Below the pieces are notes generated by a model that saw only the letters and a program-made list of their open reading frames with translations, searched no databases and had not been told where the DNA came from. Below, piece after piece: positions 30,548 through 42,957 of a DNA stretch of 42,957 bases. Location: positions 1 through 42,957 of the forward strand of contig JAEWXC010000001.1 of the NCBI GenBank assembly GCA_023396115.1, given 5' to 3'. The position numbers were made by a program, and so were the translations under genes. Position 1 is the first letter of the stretch; every line of letters begins with the position of its first letter. This DNA comes from Actinomycetes bacterium. GTDB taxonomy: Bacteria; Actinomycetota; Actinomycetes; Propionibacteriales; Nocardioidaceae.

Positions 30548-31515
30548 GCGTCTCGACGAGCTTCCGGGAGAAGAACCCGGTCACCATCGGGGCCGTCGGC
30601 CTGGTGCTGGTGGCGCTGCTGATGGTCGGCGCGTTCCGTGCCCAGGACCTGCCGCTGATCGGTGGCGGGGACTCCTTCAGCGCCCAGTTCTCCGAGTCGG
30701 CCGGCCTCAAGGAGGGCGACGAGGTCCGCCTGGCCGGGGTCCGGGTCGGCCAGGTCGACCGGGTCGGCCTCGACGGCGCCAAGGTGAAGGTCGACTTCAC
30801 CCTCGACACCGACGCCGACCTGGGCGGCACCCCGCACGCCGCGATCAAGGTCAAGACGCTGCTCGGTGCCATGTACCTGGCGCTCGAGCCGGCCGGGACC
30901 GGCAACCTCGAGGAGGGGGCCACCATCCCGCTGGAGCGCACCACCTCGCCGTTCGCGGTGGTGGACGCCTTCTCGGGTCTGGCCGAGAACTCCGACGAGA
31001 TCGACACCGACCAGCTGGCCGGGGCGCTGGGCACCCTCTCGGACCTGACCCGCAACACCCCCGAGGAGTTCCGCTCGGCCCTGGACGGGGTCTCCCGGCT
31101 CTCGGCCACGGTGGCCAGCCGGGACGAGAAGATCGGCACCCTGCTGAAGAACCTCGACAAGGTCGCCGGGGTCCTCGACGAGCGTGACGATGACATCGTG
31201 GCGCTGATGAAGGACGCCGACGTGCTGTTCCGGGCGCTGGTGGCCCGCCGCGACGCCGTGCACGACCTGCTGGTCTCCACCGACACCCTGGCCCGCGAGC
31301 TGACCGCCCTGGTCAAGCAGTCCCGCGCCGACCTCAAGCCGGCGCTGACCCACCTGGAGAACGTGGTCCGGGTGCTCAACAAGAACGAGGACAACCTCGA
31401 CAACAGCCTGCGGCTGATGGCGCCCTTCTACCGGGTCTTCGCCAACACCCTGGGCACCGGCCCGTGGTTCGACACCTACATCCAGAACATGCCGCCGATC
31501 CCGGAGGTGGGTTGA
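30544..31515 (+). CDS. mceC: Mce family protein MceC
   Basis: A 323-residue Mce subunit. The N-terminal anchor VTIGAVGLVLVALLMVGAF is followed by the MCE domain SAGLKEGDEVRLAGVRVGQV, HAAIKVKTLLGAMYLALEP, then coiled helices and a C-terminal TGPWFDTYIQNMPPIPEVG that is typical of the C-type subunit. It ends shortly after the shaft, without the long tail found in some mycobacterial MceC proteins. Overlap of ATGA with mceB and of TGATG with mceD couples translation. Confidence 0.93.
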   Translation: MSVSTSFREKNPVTIGAVGLVLVALLMVGAFRAQDLPLIGGGDSFSAQFSESAGLKEGDEVRLAGVRVGQVDRVGLDGAKVKVDFTLDTDADLGGTPHAAIKVKTLLGAMYLALEPAGTGNLEEGATIPLERTTSPFAVVDAFSGLAENSDEIDTDQLAGALGTLSDLTRNTPEEFRSALDGVSRLSATVASRDEKIGTLLKNLDKVAGVLDERDDDIVALMKDADVLFRALVARRDAVHDLLVSTDTLARELTALVKQSRADLKPALTHLENVVRVLNKNEDNLDNSLRLMAPFYRVFANTLGTGPWFDTYIQNMPPIPEVG

Positions 31516-32648
31516 TGAGCATCTCGAAGCTGATGCGCGTGGCGGTGCCCGTGCTGGCGCTGGCCCTGGTGGTCGCGACCCTGGTCACCATCTTCACCGG
31601 CGGTGGCCAGCGCACCCTGGTGGCGCAGTTCCCGCGGACCGTGGCGCTGCACGTGGGCAACGACGTGCGGATCCTGGGCGTGGCGGTCGGCAAGGTCGAC
31701 CGGATCGAACCGGCCGGCGACGTGGTCGAGGTGACCCTGCACTACAGCGACGACGTCAAGGTGCCGGAGGGGGCGAAGGCGGTCATCGTCTCCCCGTCGG
31801 TGGTCGGTGACCGCTACGTGCAGCTGACCCCGGCCTGGGAGTCCGGCCCGGTGCTGGCCGACGGCGCCCGGCTGGAGACCGACCGGACCGCGGTGCCGCT
31901 GGAGCTGGACCAGATCTACGCCAGCCTGGACCGGCTCTCGGTCGCGCTCGGGCCGAAGGGCGCCAACAAGGACGGCGCCCTCTCGGACCTGCTCGACGTC
32001 TCCGCGAAGAACCTGGACGGCCAGGGCGCGGCGATGAAGCAGACCATCACCGACCTGGCCAGGCTGACCGGCACCCTGGACAACAACTCCGAGGAGTTCT
32101 TCGGCTCGGCCCGCAAGCTGGAGTCGTTCGTGTCCACGCTGGCCGAGAACGACCAGACGGTGCGCGACTTCAACGCCTCCCTCGGCGACGTCTCCGGGGT
32201 CCTGGCCGGCGAGCGGGAGGAGCTCTCCCAGGCCCTGGCCAACCTGTCGACCGCGATGCAGCAGGTCAACGGCTTCGTCGCCGACAACCGGGAGATGCTG
32301 GGTCGCAACATCAAGGGGCTGGACCGGGTCTCGAAGGTCCTGGTCAAGCAGCGCGACGCCCTCGACGAGGTGCTCCGCGTGGGGCCGCTGGCGCTGAACA
32401 ACCTGGCGATGACCTACAACCCGCAGGCCGGGACGCTCGACACCCGCGCCAACCTGGGCGAGCTGGTCAACCAGATCAAGTCCGACCCGGTCACCCTGAT
32501 CTGCGGGATGGTCAACCAGGTCGACACCGGCGGCAAGCTGTGCGACCTGATCCAGTCGGGTCTCAAGCGCCCTGGGGCGAGCGGGCGACGTTCGCCGCTG
32601 CCCTCCGACCCGACCCTCGGCGGCCTGGTGGGAGGTGGTCAGCGATGA
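31515..32648 (+). CDS. mceD: Mce family protein MceD
   Basis: A 377-residue Mce subunit with N-terminal anchor VAVPVLALALVVATLVTIF and MCE domain FPRTVALHVGNDVRILGVAV, KAVIVSPSVVGDRYVQLTPA. The shaft helices contain repeated Asn/Glu heptads (LDNNSEEFFGSARKLESF). The tail has LICGMVNQVDTGGKLCDLI with two Cys that may form a disulfide outside the membrane. ATG 31515 has GGAGG 7 nt upstream and shares one base with the mceC stop. Confidence 0.93.
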   Translation: MSISKLMRVAVPVLALALVVATLVTIFTGGGQRTLVAQFPRTVALHVGNDVRILGVAVGKVDRIEPAGDVVEVTLHYSDDVKVPEGAKAVIVSPSVVGDRYVQLTPAWESGPVLADGARLETDRTAVPLELDQIYASLDRLSVALGPKGANKDGALSDLLDVSAKNLDGQGAAMKQTITDLARLTGTLDNNSEEFFGSARKLESFVSTLAENDQTVRDFNASLGDVSGVLAGEREELSQALANLSTAMQQVNGFVADNREMLGRNIKGLDRVSKVLVKQRDALDEVLRVGPLALNNLAMTYNPQAGTLDTRANLGELVNQIKSDPVTLICGMVNQVDTGGKLCDLIQSGLKRPGASGRRSPLPSDPTLGGLVGGGQR

Positions 32649-34105
32649 CTCCCCGCCGCCTCCGCGCGCTCGTCCTGGCGCTGCTCAGCTCTCTGCTGCT
32701 GGCCGGCTGCGACTTCAGCATCTACTCCCTGCCGCTGCCCGGTGGGCCGGACACCGGCAAGGACCCGGTGCGGGTCACCGTCGAGTTCCACGACGTCCTC
32801 GACCTGGTCCCGGCCTCCACGGTGAAGGTCAACGACGTCTCGGTCGGCCGGGTCACCGACGTCCGGCTCGACGGGTACACCGCCGAGGTCGACCTCGAGC
32901 TGGACCGCGACGTCGACCTGCCCGCCAACGCCACCGCCTCGATCCGGCAGACCTCGCTGCTCGGCGAGAAGTTCGTCTCGCTGCAGGCCCCCGCCCGCGG
33001 CGCGAGCGGTCGCCTGGGCGACGGCGACACCATCGAGCTGGCCCGGACCGGCCGCAACCCCGAGGTGGAGGAGGTCCTGGGGGCGATGAGCCTGCTGCTC
33101 AACGGCGGCGGCGTGGCCCAGTTGCAGACCATCTCCCAGGAGCTCAACGCCGCCCTGGAGGGTCGTGAGGGGTCGGCGAAGTCGGTGCTCAACCAGGTCC
33201 GCACCTTCATGGGCACCCTGGACGAGAACCGCACCGACGTGGTCACCGCCCTGGAGTCCCTGGACCGGCTCTCGGTGCAGCTGCGCAAGCAGCGCCCGGC
33301 CCTGGACGCGGCGCTCACCGAGCTGCCCTCGGCGCTGGACTCGATCGACTCCCAGCGCGAGGGCCTGGTCAAGATGCTCGAGGCGCTCGACGAGCTCAGC
33401 AACAACGGCGTCCGGGTCATCAAGGCCTCCAAGCAGGGCACCATCACCTCGCTGCGCCGCCTCGACCCGGTGCTGACCCAGCTGGCCGCCTCGGGCGACA
33501 ACTTCACCAAGGCGTTCCACGTCTTCCTGACCTACCCGTTCGTGGACGAGGCCGTCGGCCGGGACCCGCAGGTGGCGCGCAACCTGCACATGGGCGACTA
33601 CACGAACCTGTCGATCACCCTCGACCTGGACCTGCTCAAGAACGGCAACGGCCCGGTCACGTTGCCCACGAACCTGCCCGACATCCTCGACCCGACCGAG
33701 ATCGCCGGTGCGGTCGCGGCGTGTCTGACCAGTGGGTCGCTGACCTCCAAGGCGTGCAAGGCGGTGCTCGGCAACGTCAAGGCGCTGCTGAACCTGCGCA
33801 AGGAGTGCCAGAAGGCGCGGTACCGGGACAAGGACATCTGCAAGCAGCTCAACGGGCTCCCGGGACTGCCCGGCATCCCCGGCCTGCCCGAGCTGCCGGT
33901 CCTGGGTGGCGGTGACGTGACCGGCCCGATCGACGAGGTCCTCGGCACCTTGGGCCTGCTGCGACCCGGGGCCTCGGACGGCCGGAACCTGGCCGGCCGA
34001 CCCGGCACCGGCTCGTCGGTGGCCGAGCTGATGGCGGTCTACGACAACGACCTGGTCGCGCTGGTCGTGCCCGGTCTGCTCGACCGGACGGAGGCGGCAC
34101 GGTGA
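32645..34105 (+). CDS. mceE: Mce family lipoprotein MceE
   Basis: A 486-residue Mce subunit that is a lipoprotein: LVLALLSSLLLAGC has a perfect lipobox with the acylated Cys at residue 22, as in mycobacterial MceE (LprK type). MCE domain: HDVLDLVPASTVKVNDVSVG, NATASIRQTSLLGEKFVSLQ. After the shaft there is a Cys-containing tail (ACLTSGSLTSKACKAVLG, RKECQKARYRDKDICKQL), then a short collagen-like GLPGLPGIPGLPELP stretch. ATG 32645 overlaps the mceD stop, and the stop overlaps the GTG of mceF. Confidence 0.94.
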   Translation: MTPRRLRALVLALLSSLLLAGCDFSIYSLPLPGGPDTGKDPVRVTVEFHDVLDLVPASTVKVNDVSVGRVTDVRLDGYTAEVDLELDRDVDLPANATASIRQTSLLGEKFVSLQAPARGASGRLGDGDTIELARTGRNPEVEEVLGAMSLLLNGGGVAQLQTISQELNAALEGREGSAKSVLNQVRTFMGTLDENRTDVVTALESLDRLSVQLRKQRPALDAALTELPSALDSIDSQREGLVKMLEALDELSNNGVRVIKASKQGTITSLRRLDPVLTQLAASGDNFTKAFHVFLTYPFVDEAVGRDPQVARNLHMGDYTNLSITLDLDLLKNGNGPVTLPTNLPDILDPTEIAGAVAACLTSGSLTSKACKAVLGNVKALLNLRKECQKARYRDKDICKQLNGLPGLPGIPGLPELPVLGGGDVTGPIDEVLGTLGLLRPGASDGRNLAGRPGTGSSVAELMAVYDNDLVALVVPGLLDRTEAAR

Positions 34106-35382
34106 TCACCCGGTACACGAAGGTCCAGCTGCTGGTCTTCTGCATCATCACCCTGGTGGGGGTCAGCTTCGTCGGCGCCAAGTACGCCCGGCTCGACCGG
34201 CTGGTCCGCGACGACACGTTCACGGTGGTGGCGCACTTCGCCGACGCCGGTGGGGCGTTCGAGGGCGCGCAGGTGACCTACCGCGGCGTCGAGGTCGGCC
34301 GGGTCGAGGAGATGCGGGTCACCGACGACGGCGTCGACCTGCGCCTGGGCGTGACCCGGGACCAGGACCGGATCCCGGCCGACACGCTCGCCGTGGTCGG
34401 CAACCGCTCGGCCGTCGGTGAGCAGTACGTCGAGCTGCAGCCGCGCACCACCTCGGGGCCCTACCTCAAGGAGGGCTCGACGATCGACCGGGCCGACACC
34501 CGGCTGCCCACGGCCACCGACACCCTGCTGACCCACCTGTCCGAGACCGTCGGCTCGGTCGACACCGACGACCTGTCCACCGTGGTCGGGGAGCTGGGCA
34601 CCGCGTTCGCCGGCAGCGGCGAGGACCTGCAGCAGATCATCGACTCCGGGGACTCGCTGCTGCGGACCGCGGACGAGAACTTCCAGCTCACCACCTCGCT
34701 GCTGCGCAAGTCCAACACCGTGCTGCGCGGGCAGGTGGCCAGCGAGTCGGCGATCCGGTCGTTCGCGAAGAACATGTCCCTGTTCTCGGGGACGCTCGCG
34801 GCCTCCGACACCGACCTGCGCCGGTTGATCGACACCGGGTCGGCCACCGCCACCCAGCTGCGCACCTTCCTGGAGGAGAACGAGGTCGCGCTCGGGTCGC
34901 TGCTCAACAACCTGGTCACCACCGGCGAGGTGGTGGTCAAGCGCCTGGACGGTGTCGAGCAGCTGCTGTCGATCTACCCCTACGTGGTCGAGGGCGGCTA
35001 CACGGTGGTCGCCAAGGACCCGCACACCGGCAACTACGACGCCCACTTCGGCCTGGTGCTGACCGAGTTCCCGGCCGTGTGCCACGGCGGGTACGGCGGC
35101 ACCAACACCCGGCCGCCGCAGGAGGGCTCGGACGTGCCGATGAACACCAACGCCGGCTGCACCGAGCCGGCCAGCAAGAGCAACGCGCGCGGAGCGGCAC
35201 ACGCCCCGCGACGCGCTGGCGTGACGGACCGGGAGCCCGTCGCGTCGTTCGATCCGCGTACCGGATCGGTGACCTGGGGAGCGTCTGCCGCGCAGCTGGC
35301 CGGAGTGGGCCGTCCTGCGCCGCGGGCACTGGGAGAGGAGAGCTGGAAATGGTTGTACCTGGAGCCGCTGACCCTGCGCTGA
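34102..35382 (+). CDS. mceF: Mce family protein MceF
   Basis: A 426-residue Mce subunit with anchor VQLLVFCIITLVGVSFVGA and MCE domain FADAGGAFEGAQVTYRGVEV, TLAVVGNRSAVGEQYVELQP. The C-terminus has VCHGGYGGTNTRPPQEG, NTNAGCTEP and FDPRTGSVTW, then ESWKWLYLEPL, the canonical MceF end. GTG 34102 overlaps the mceE stop. Its last 34 nt overlap the start of the next gene in another frame, an unusually long overlap for this operon. Confidence 0.93.
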   Translation: MITRYTKVQLLVFCIITLVGVSFVGAKYARLDRLVRDDTFTVVAHFADAGGAFEGAQVTYRGVEVGRVEEMRVTDDGVDLRLGVTRDQDRIPADTLAVVGNRSAVGEQYVELQPRTTSGPYLKEGSTIDRADTRLPTATDTLLTHLSETVGSVDTDDLSTVVGELGTAFAGSGEDLQQIIDSGDSLLRTADENFQLTTSLLRKSNTVLRGQVASESAIRSFAKNMSLFSGTLAASDTDLRRLIDTGSATATQLRTFLEENEVALGSLLNNLVTTGEVVVKRLDGVEQLLSIYPYVVEGGYTVVAKDPHTGNYDAHFGLVLTEFPAVCHGGYGGTNTRPPQEGSDVPMNTNAGCTEPASKSNARGAAHAPRRAGVTDREPVASFDPRTGSVTWGASAAQLAGVGRPAPRALGEESWKWLYLEPLTLR

Positions 35383-36104
35383 ACGGGTCGAGCACGACAC
35401 CGACGGCACAGGGACCGGTCGCCTCGCGGCTGCGCACCTGGCTGCTGGTCGCCCTGGTGGCGGTCCTGCTGGTCGCCGCCGGCGCCGCGCTCTGGTTCGA
35501 GCGCGCCGGGTCGCAGGTCGCCGACGAGCGCAGCGACCGGGAGCAGGCGATGGCCCAGGCCAGCCAGTTCCTGCTGCGCATGGGCACCTACGGCCCGGAC
35601 CTGCTGGAGGGCACCGAGATGCCCGAGTACCGCGACCGGGTGCGTGAGGTGATCACGCCGAAGTTCGCCGTCTCCTTCGAGGAGCAGGCCGGTGCGGCCG
35701 AGCAGCTGGTCGCCCAGGCCGGGGCGACCCGGGCCGCCGACATCTACGCCACCGGTGTCTCCTCGCTGGAGGGGAACCGTGCGGTGGTGCTGGTGGCCGG
35801 GCAGTTCACCGAGAGCTGGGCCGCCGGACCGGTGGCCGGCCAGGACGAGGGGTCCGGCAAGGACTCCGGCAAGAGCACGGACAAGAGCTCCGACAAGGAC
35901 GCGGGCAAGGGCACGGGCCAGGACGCGGAGTCGGGGGAGCCCGAGCGCGTCGACGGTGAGCCGATCCCGTTCCGGCTCCGGGTGAACCTGGTCAAGGTGG
36001 ACGGCACCTGGCTGGTCGACGACTTCAACGCCCCCGGCGAGTCGGCCGAGGGAACGACGGGGCAGACCCCCGGCGACATGACCGGACAGGAGGGTCAGCA
36101 GTGA
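35349..36104 (+). CDS. Mce-associated membrane protein
   Basis: A 251-residue protein with a cytoplasmic N-terminus of about 26 residues, one transmembrane helix (TWLLVALVAVLLVAAGAALW) and an extracytoplasmic domain of the SnoaL/NTF2-like Mas type: REQAMAQASQFLLRMGTYGP, YRDRVREVITPKFAVSFEEQ and VNLVKVDGTWLVDDFN. A Lys/Asp/Ser-rich low-complexity loop (GKDSGKSTDKSSDKDAGKG) is inserted before the last strands. Such proteins are thought to stabilise Mce complexes, by analogy with mycobacteria. ATG 35349 has GGAG about 8 nt upstream and overlaps mceF by 34 nt. Confidence 0.85.
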   Translation: MVVPGAADPALNGSSTTPTAQGPVASRLRTWLLVALVAVLLVAAGAALWFERAGSQVADERSDREQAMAQASQFLLRMGTYGPDLLEGTEMPEYRDRVREVITPKFAVSFEEQAGAAEQLVAQAGATRAADIYATGVSSLEGNRAVVLVAGQFTESWAAGPVAGQDEGSGKDSGKSTDKSSDKDAGKGTGQDAESGEPERVDGEPIPFRLRVNLVKVDGTWLVDDFNAPGESAEGTTGQTPGDMTGQEGQQ

Positions 36105-37015
36105 GCGCCCCCGACGCCCCCACCTGGTACGACCTGCTCGGCGTGGAGCCCGACGCGGACAGCGACGCGGTCCGCGCGGCCTTCCGCTCCGCGACCGCGG
36201 ACCTCGACCCCGGGACCCGACGCTTCGAGCTGCTCAGCCGGGCCACGGCCGTGCTGCTGTCGCCGAGCGACCGGGCCGGCTACGACGCCGAGCTGGCCGG
36301 CCCGGCGGCCGGGGACGCCGCTGCCCCGAACGGCGACCCCGCCCCGGACGCTGCTGGGGTTCCGGTGGCCACCGGGCCGACGGCAGCCGAGGACGCGGAC
36401 GACGGATCGGCGCCCGGAGAGAGCCCGGAACCTGCCGCTGACACCGCCGCCGACTCCGGCACTGACGCGGGCACTGACTCACCCCCGGACTCGACCTCCG
36501 GCTCCGCCCTTGATGCCACGTCTGCGGCTGCGCGCCGGGTGGTCCCCGCGTGGCTGCTGGCCCTGGTCGGGGTGCTGGCCCTGGCGGCGGTGGTGTGGGC
36601 GGTCCTGGCGTTCCGGGGCAGCTCCTCGGCCGACGAGGCCGCCGGTGCGGCCCGGCAGGCCGCCGAGCAGGCGGTCGTCCCGGTGCTCGCCTACGGCGCC
36701 GAGACGCTCGAGGCGGACCAGCAGGCCGCGCACGAGCACCTGACCCGGCGGTACCGGGGTACCTACGACCAGATGTTCGAGCTGATCAAGGAGAACGCGC
36801 CGAACACCGGCACCACGGTCGAGGTCACCGTCGTGGAGTCCGCGGTGGTGCGGGCCAGCGAGGACCGGGTGCAGGTGCTGCTCTTCGTGGACCGCCCCAC
36901 CACCAACAAGACCACCCCCGAGCCGGTCACCTACCGCGACCAGGTCACCCTGACCATGCAGCGCCAGGGCGACACCTGGCTCGTCGACGACCTGCGCACC
37001 TCCCCGGTCAGCTGA
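36101..37015 (+). CDS. Mce-associated membrane protein with a J-like N-terminal domain
   Basis: A 304-residue protein. Residues 9-65 (WYDLLGVEPDADSDAVRAAF ... LLSPSDRAGYDAEL) follow the J-domain pattern, but the HPD motif that activates Hsp70 is missing: the equivalent site reads DLDPG (34-38). An acidic, disordered Ala/Pro/Asp linker (66-140) leads to one membrane helix (about 148-171), then a Mas-type extracytoplasmic domain with YRGTYDQMFELIKENAP, VEVTVVESAVVRA and MQRQGDTWLVDDL. GTG 36101 overlaps the previous stop and has AGGAGG 7 nt upstream. It is the last gene of the mce operon and is followed by a large hairpin. The J-like part would face the cytoplasm, near the MceG ATPase. Confidence 0.82.
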   Translation: MSAPDAPTWYDLLGVEPDADSDAVRAAFRSATADLDPGTRRFELLSRATAVLLSPSDRAGYDAELAGPAAGDAAAPNGDPAPDAAGVPVATGPTAAEDADDGSAPGESPEPAADTAADSGTDAGTDSPPDSTSGSALDATSAAARRVVPAWLLALVGVLALAAVVWAVLAFRGSSSADEAAGAARQAAEQAVVPVLAYGAETLEADQQAAHEHLTRRYRGTYDQMFELIKENAPNTGTTVEVTVVESAVVRASEDRVQVLLFVDRPTTNKTTPEPVTYRDQVTLTMQRQGDTWLVDDLRTSPVS

Positions 37016-37044
37016 CCCCGGCAGCCCGTCTGCTCCCACCCCGC

Positions 37045-37092
37045 CGACGACCGCCAGTTCCCCCGCATATGTGGGGGAACTGGCGGTCGTCG
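37045..37092 (+). terminator. 20-bp perfect hairpin ending the mce operon
   Basis: A perfect 20-bp inverted repeat (37045-37064 with 37073-37092), with loop GCATATGT. A second hairpin, GTGCGA/TCGCAC (37092-37107), follows at once. There is no U-tract. It starts 30 nt after the last mce gene, so termination is the likely role, but the arms are longer than needed and the loop contains the palindrome CATATG. Confidence 0.72.
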
Positions 37093-37140
37093 TGCGAAAC
37101 ATCGCACCCCAACCGCACATTTCCCCCGACCGGTGGGGCT

Positions 37141-37312
37141 GGTGTGACCTGGAGGCCGGCAGGCATGACCCGGAGGTGGCAGGCGTGACCCAGCAGCGGC
37201 ACCGGGGGAGGACGTGACTCAGCGGCACCGGGGGAGGGCCGACCAGCCCGCAGCACCGCACCCGGCGCACGGCCGGCAGGCGTGACCCAGCGGCCCGGGT
37301 CAGGAGGCCCGC
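37141..37312. repeat. Imperfect direct repeats before rpoB
   Basis: The motif GTGAC(C/T)CAGC-GGCACCGGGGGAG occurs at 37185-37210 and 37214-37236. Related GTGACC or ATGACC starts occur near 37144, 37165 and 37281. Together they form a degenerate array of about 20-28-nt units. The rest of the 550-nt gap holds the mce terminator and the rpoB promoter; no credible gene was found. Confidence 0.55.
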
Positions 37313-37435
37313 TTGACCCTGCGCCCGGCGCGGGACATCATCGCTGGCAGCGCCGCGCGACCACGCCGCTGCCGGACCCGGGTCCGGGGCAGGCGACGCG
37401 CCACGGACGGACCGTCAACCGTCGCACGCCGGGTG

Positions 37436-37464
37436 TTGTGGTATGCCCGTGCGTCCGGTATGTT
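37436..37464 (+). promoter_or_regulatory. rpoB promoter
   Basis: TTGTGG (37436-37441), a 17-nt spacer and TATGTT (37459-37464) make a good sigma-A-type promoter. Predicted start is about 37471, giving a leader of about 95 nt before rpoB. Confidence 0.7.
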
Positions 37465-37565
37465 GGTTCCTTGCGCCTCCCTCAAATGCGCTTCACCCTG
37501 CCCGGACGGGTGCTGTTGTGGTGGGAGGGCGAACTGAACAGACGAGATCTTTGAAGGACTCACTC

Positions 37566-41165
<3,600 letters not shown>

Positions 41166-41171
41166 GCGTGA

Positions 41172-41204
41172 CGCCGGCGCGGGCCACACCCGCCCGCGCC
41201 GGCG
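41172..41204 (+). other. Intercistronic hairpin between rpoB and rpoC
   Basis: A perfect 13-bp stem (41172-41184 with 41192-41204) and a 7-nt loop sits 7 nt after the rpoB stop. No U-tract follows, and rpoC must be co-expressed, so it is more likely an RNA processing or stability element or a partial attenuator than a full terminator. Confidence 0.6.
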
Positions 41205-41256
41205 CCCCTCACTCCTGCCTTGATCACAGATTTACGAACGAAGGATTGAAGCCAAC

Positions 41257-42957
<1,701 letters not shown>

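Noticed and set aside
37443..37565. N-terminal extension of rpoB from an upstream in-frame ATG
   Set aside because: It begins inside the -35/-10 spacer of the rpoB promoter; the conserved protein begins after TTG 37566, which has a good ribosome-binding site.

Overview
The window is high-GC actinobacterial chromosome, most probably from the Nocardioidaceae (Nocardioides or a close relative). This rests on the gene order tRNA-Thr, tRNA-Met, rpmG, hadA, hadB, murB, tRNA-Trp, secE, nusG, rplK, rplA, rplJ, rplL, mce operon, rpoB, rpoC, on an actinobacterial-type insert in RpoC, on many GTG/TTG starts, on -10 boxes placed 6-8 nt before start codons (leaderless mRNAs), and on a complete mce lipid-transport operon. 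The taxon is an inference; no 16S gene is present.

Region 1 (1-13893) is metabolic. The left edge holds the last bases of an ISL3-like insertion sequence. It is followed, mostly on the minus strand, by a family 5 solute-binding lipoprotein, a histidine phosphatase, and a homogentisate-degradation locus: fumarylacetoacetase plus a conserved unknown protein, divergent from homogentisate 1,2-dioxygenase. Next come a DUF6270-like protein, a YdeP-type molybdopterin oxidoreductase translationally coupled to a pirin, a 3-methyladenine DNA glycosylase coupled to an LrgA/LrgB pair, and an amidase.

Region 2 (13900-20180) begins with the two tRNAs and rpmG with a strong terminator. A 600-nt gene-poor gap follows, holding seven 22-bp tandem repeats and a decayed gene. 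Then come hadA-hadB-murB (overlapping genes for acyl dehydration and peptidoglycan precursor synthesis), a pair of 57-nt palindromic repeats, and a minus-strand set: DUF4190-type membrane protein, adenosine deaminase family protein, class I aminotransferase.

Region 3 (20200-25360) is the translation and secretion block: tRNA-Trp, secE, nusG, a large terminator, rplK-rplA, a lipoprotein gene, an L10 leader, rplJ-rplL and a strong terminator.

Region 4 (25460-37015) is one tightly packed mce operon: MceG/Mkl ATPase, two YrbE permeases, MceA-F and two Mce-associated membrane proteins. Most junctions are ATGA/GTGA overlaps. The last protein carries a J-like N-terminal domain without the HPD motif. 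Together these genes should make an ABC-driven lipid or sterol importer.

Region 5 (37016-42957) is a 550-nt gap with a 20-bp perfect hairpin, direct repeats and the rpoB promoter, then rpoB (TTG start) and the first 567 codons of rpoC, which runs off the window.

The best leads are the unknown protein in the homogentisate locus, the J-like Mce-associated protein, the mce operon at the locus where mycobacteria keep only mkl, and a 22-bp repeat whose core also forms the arms of the nusG terminator.
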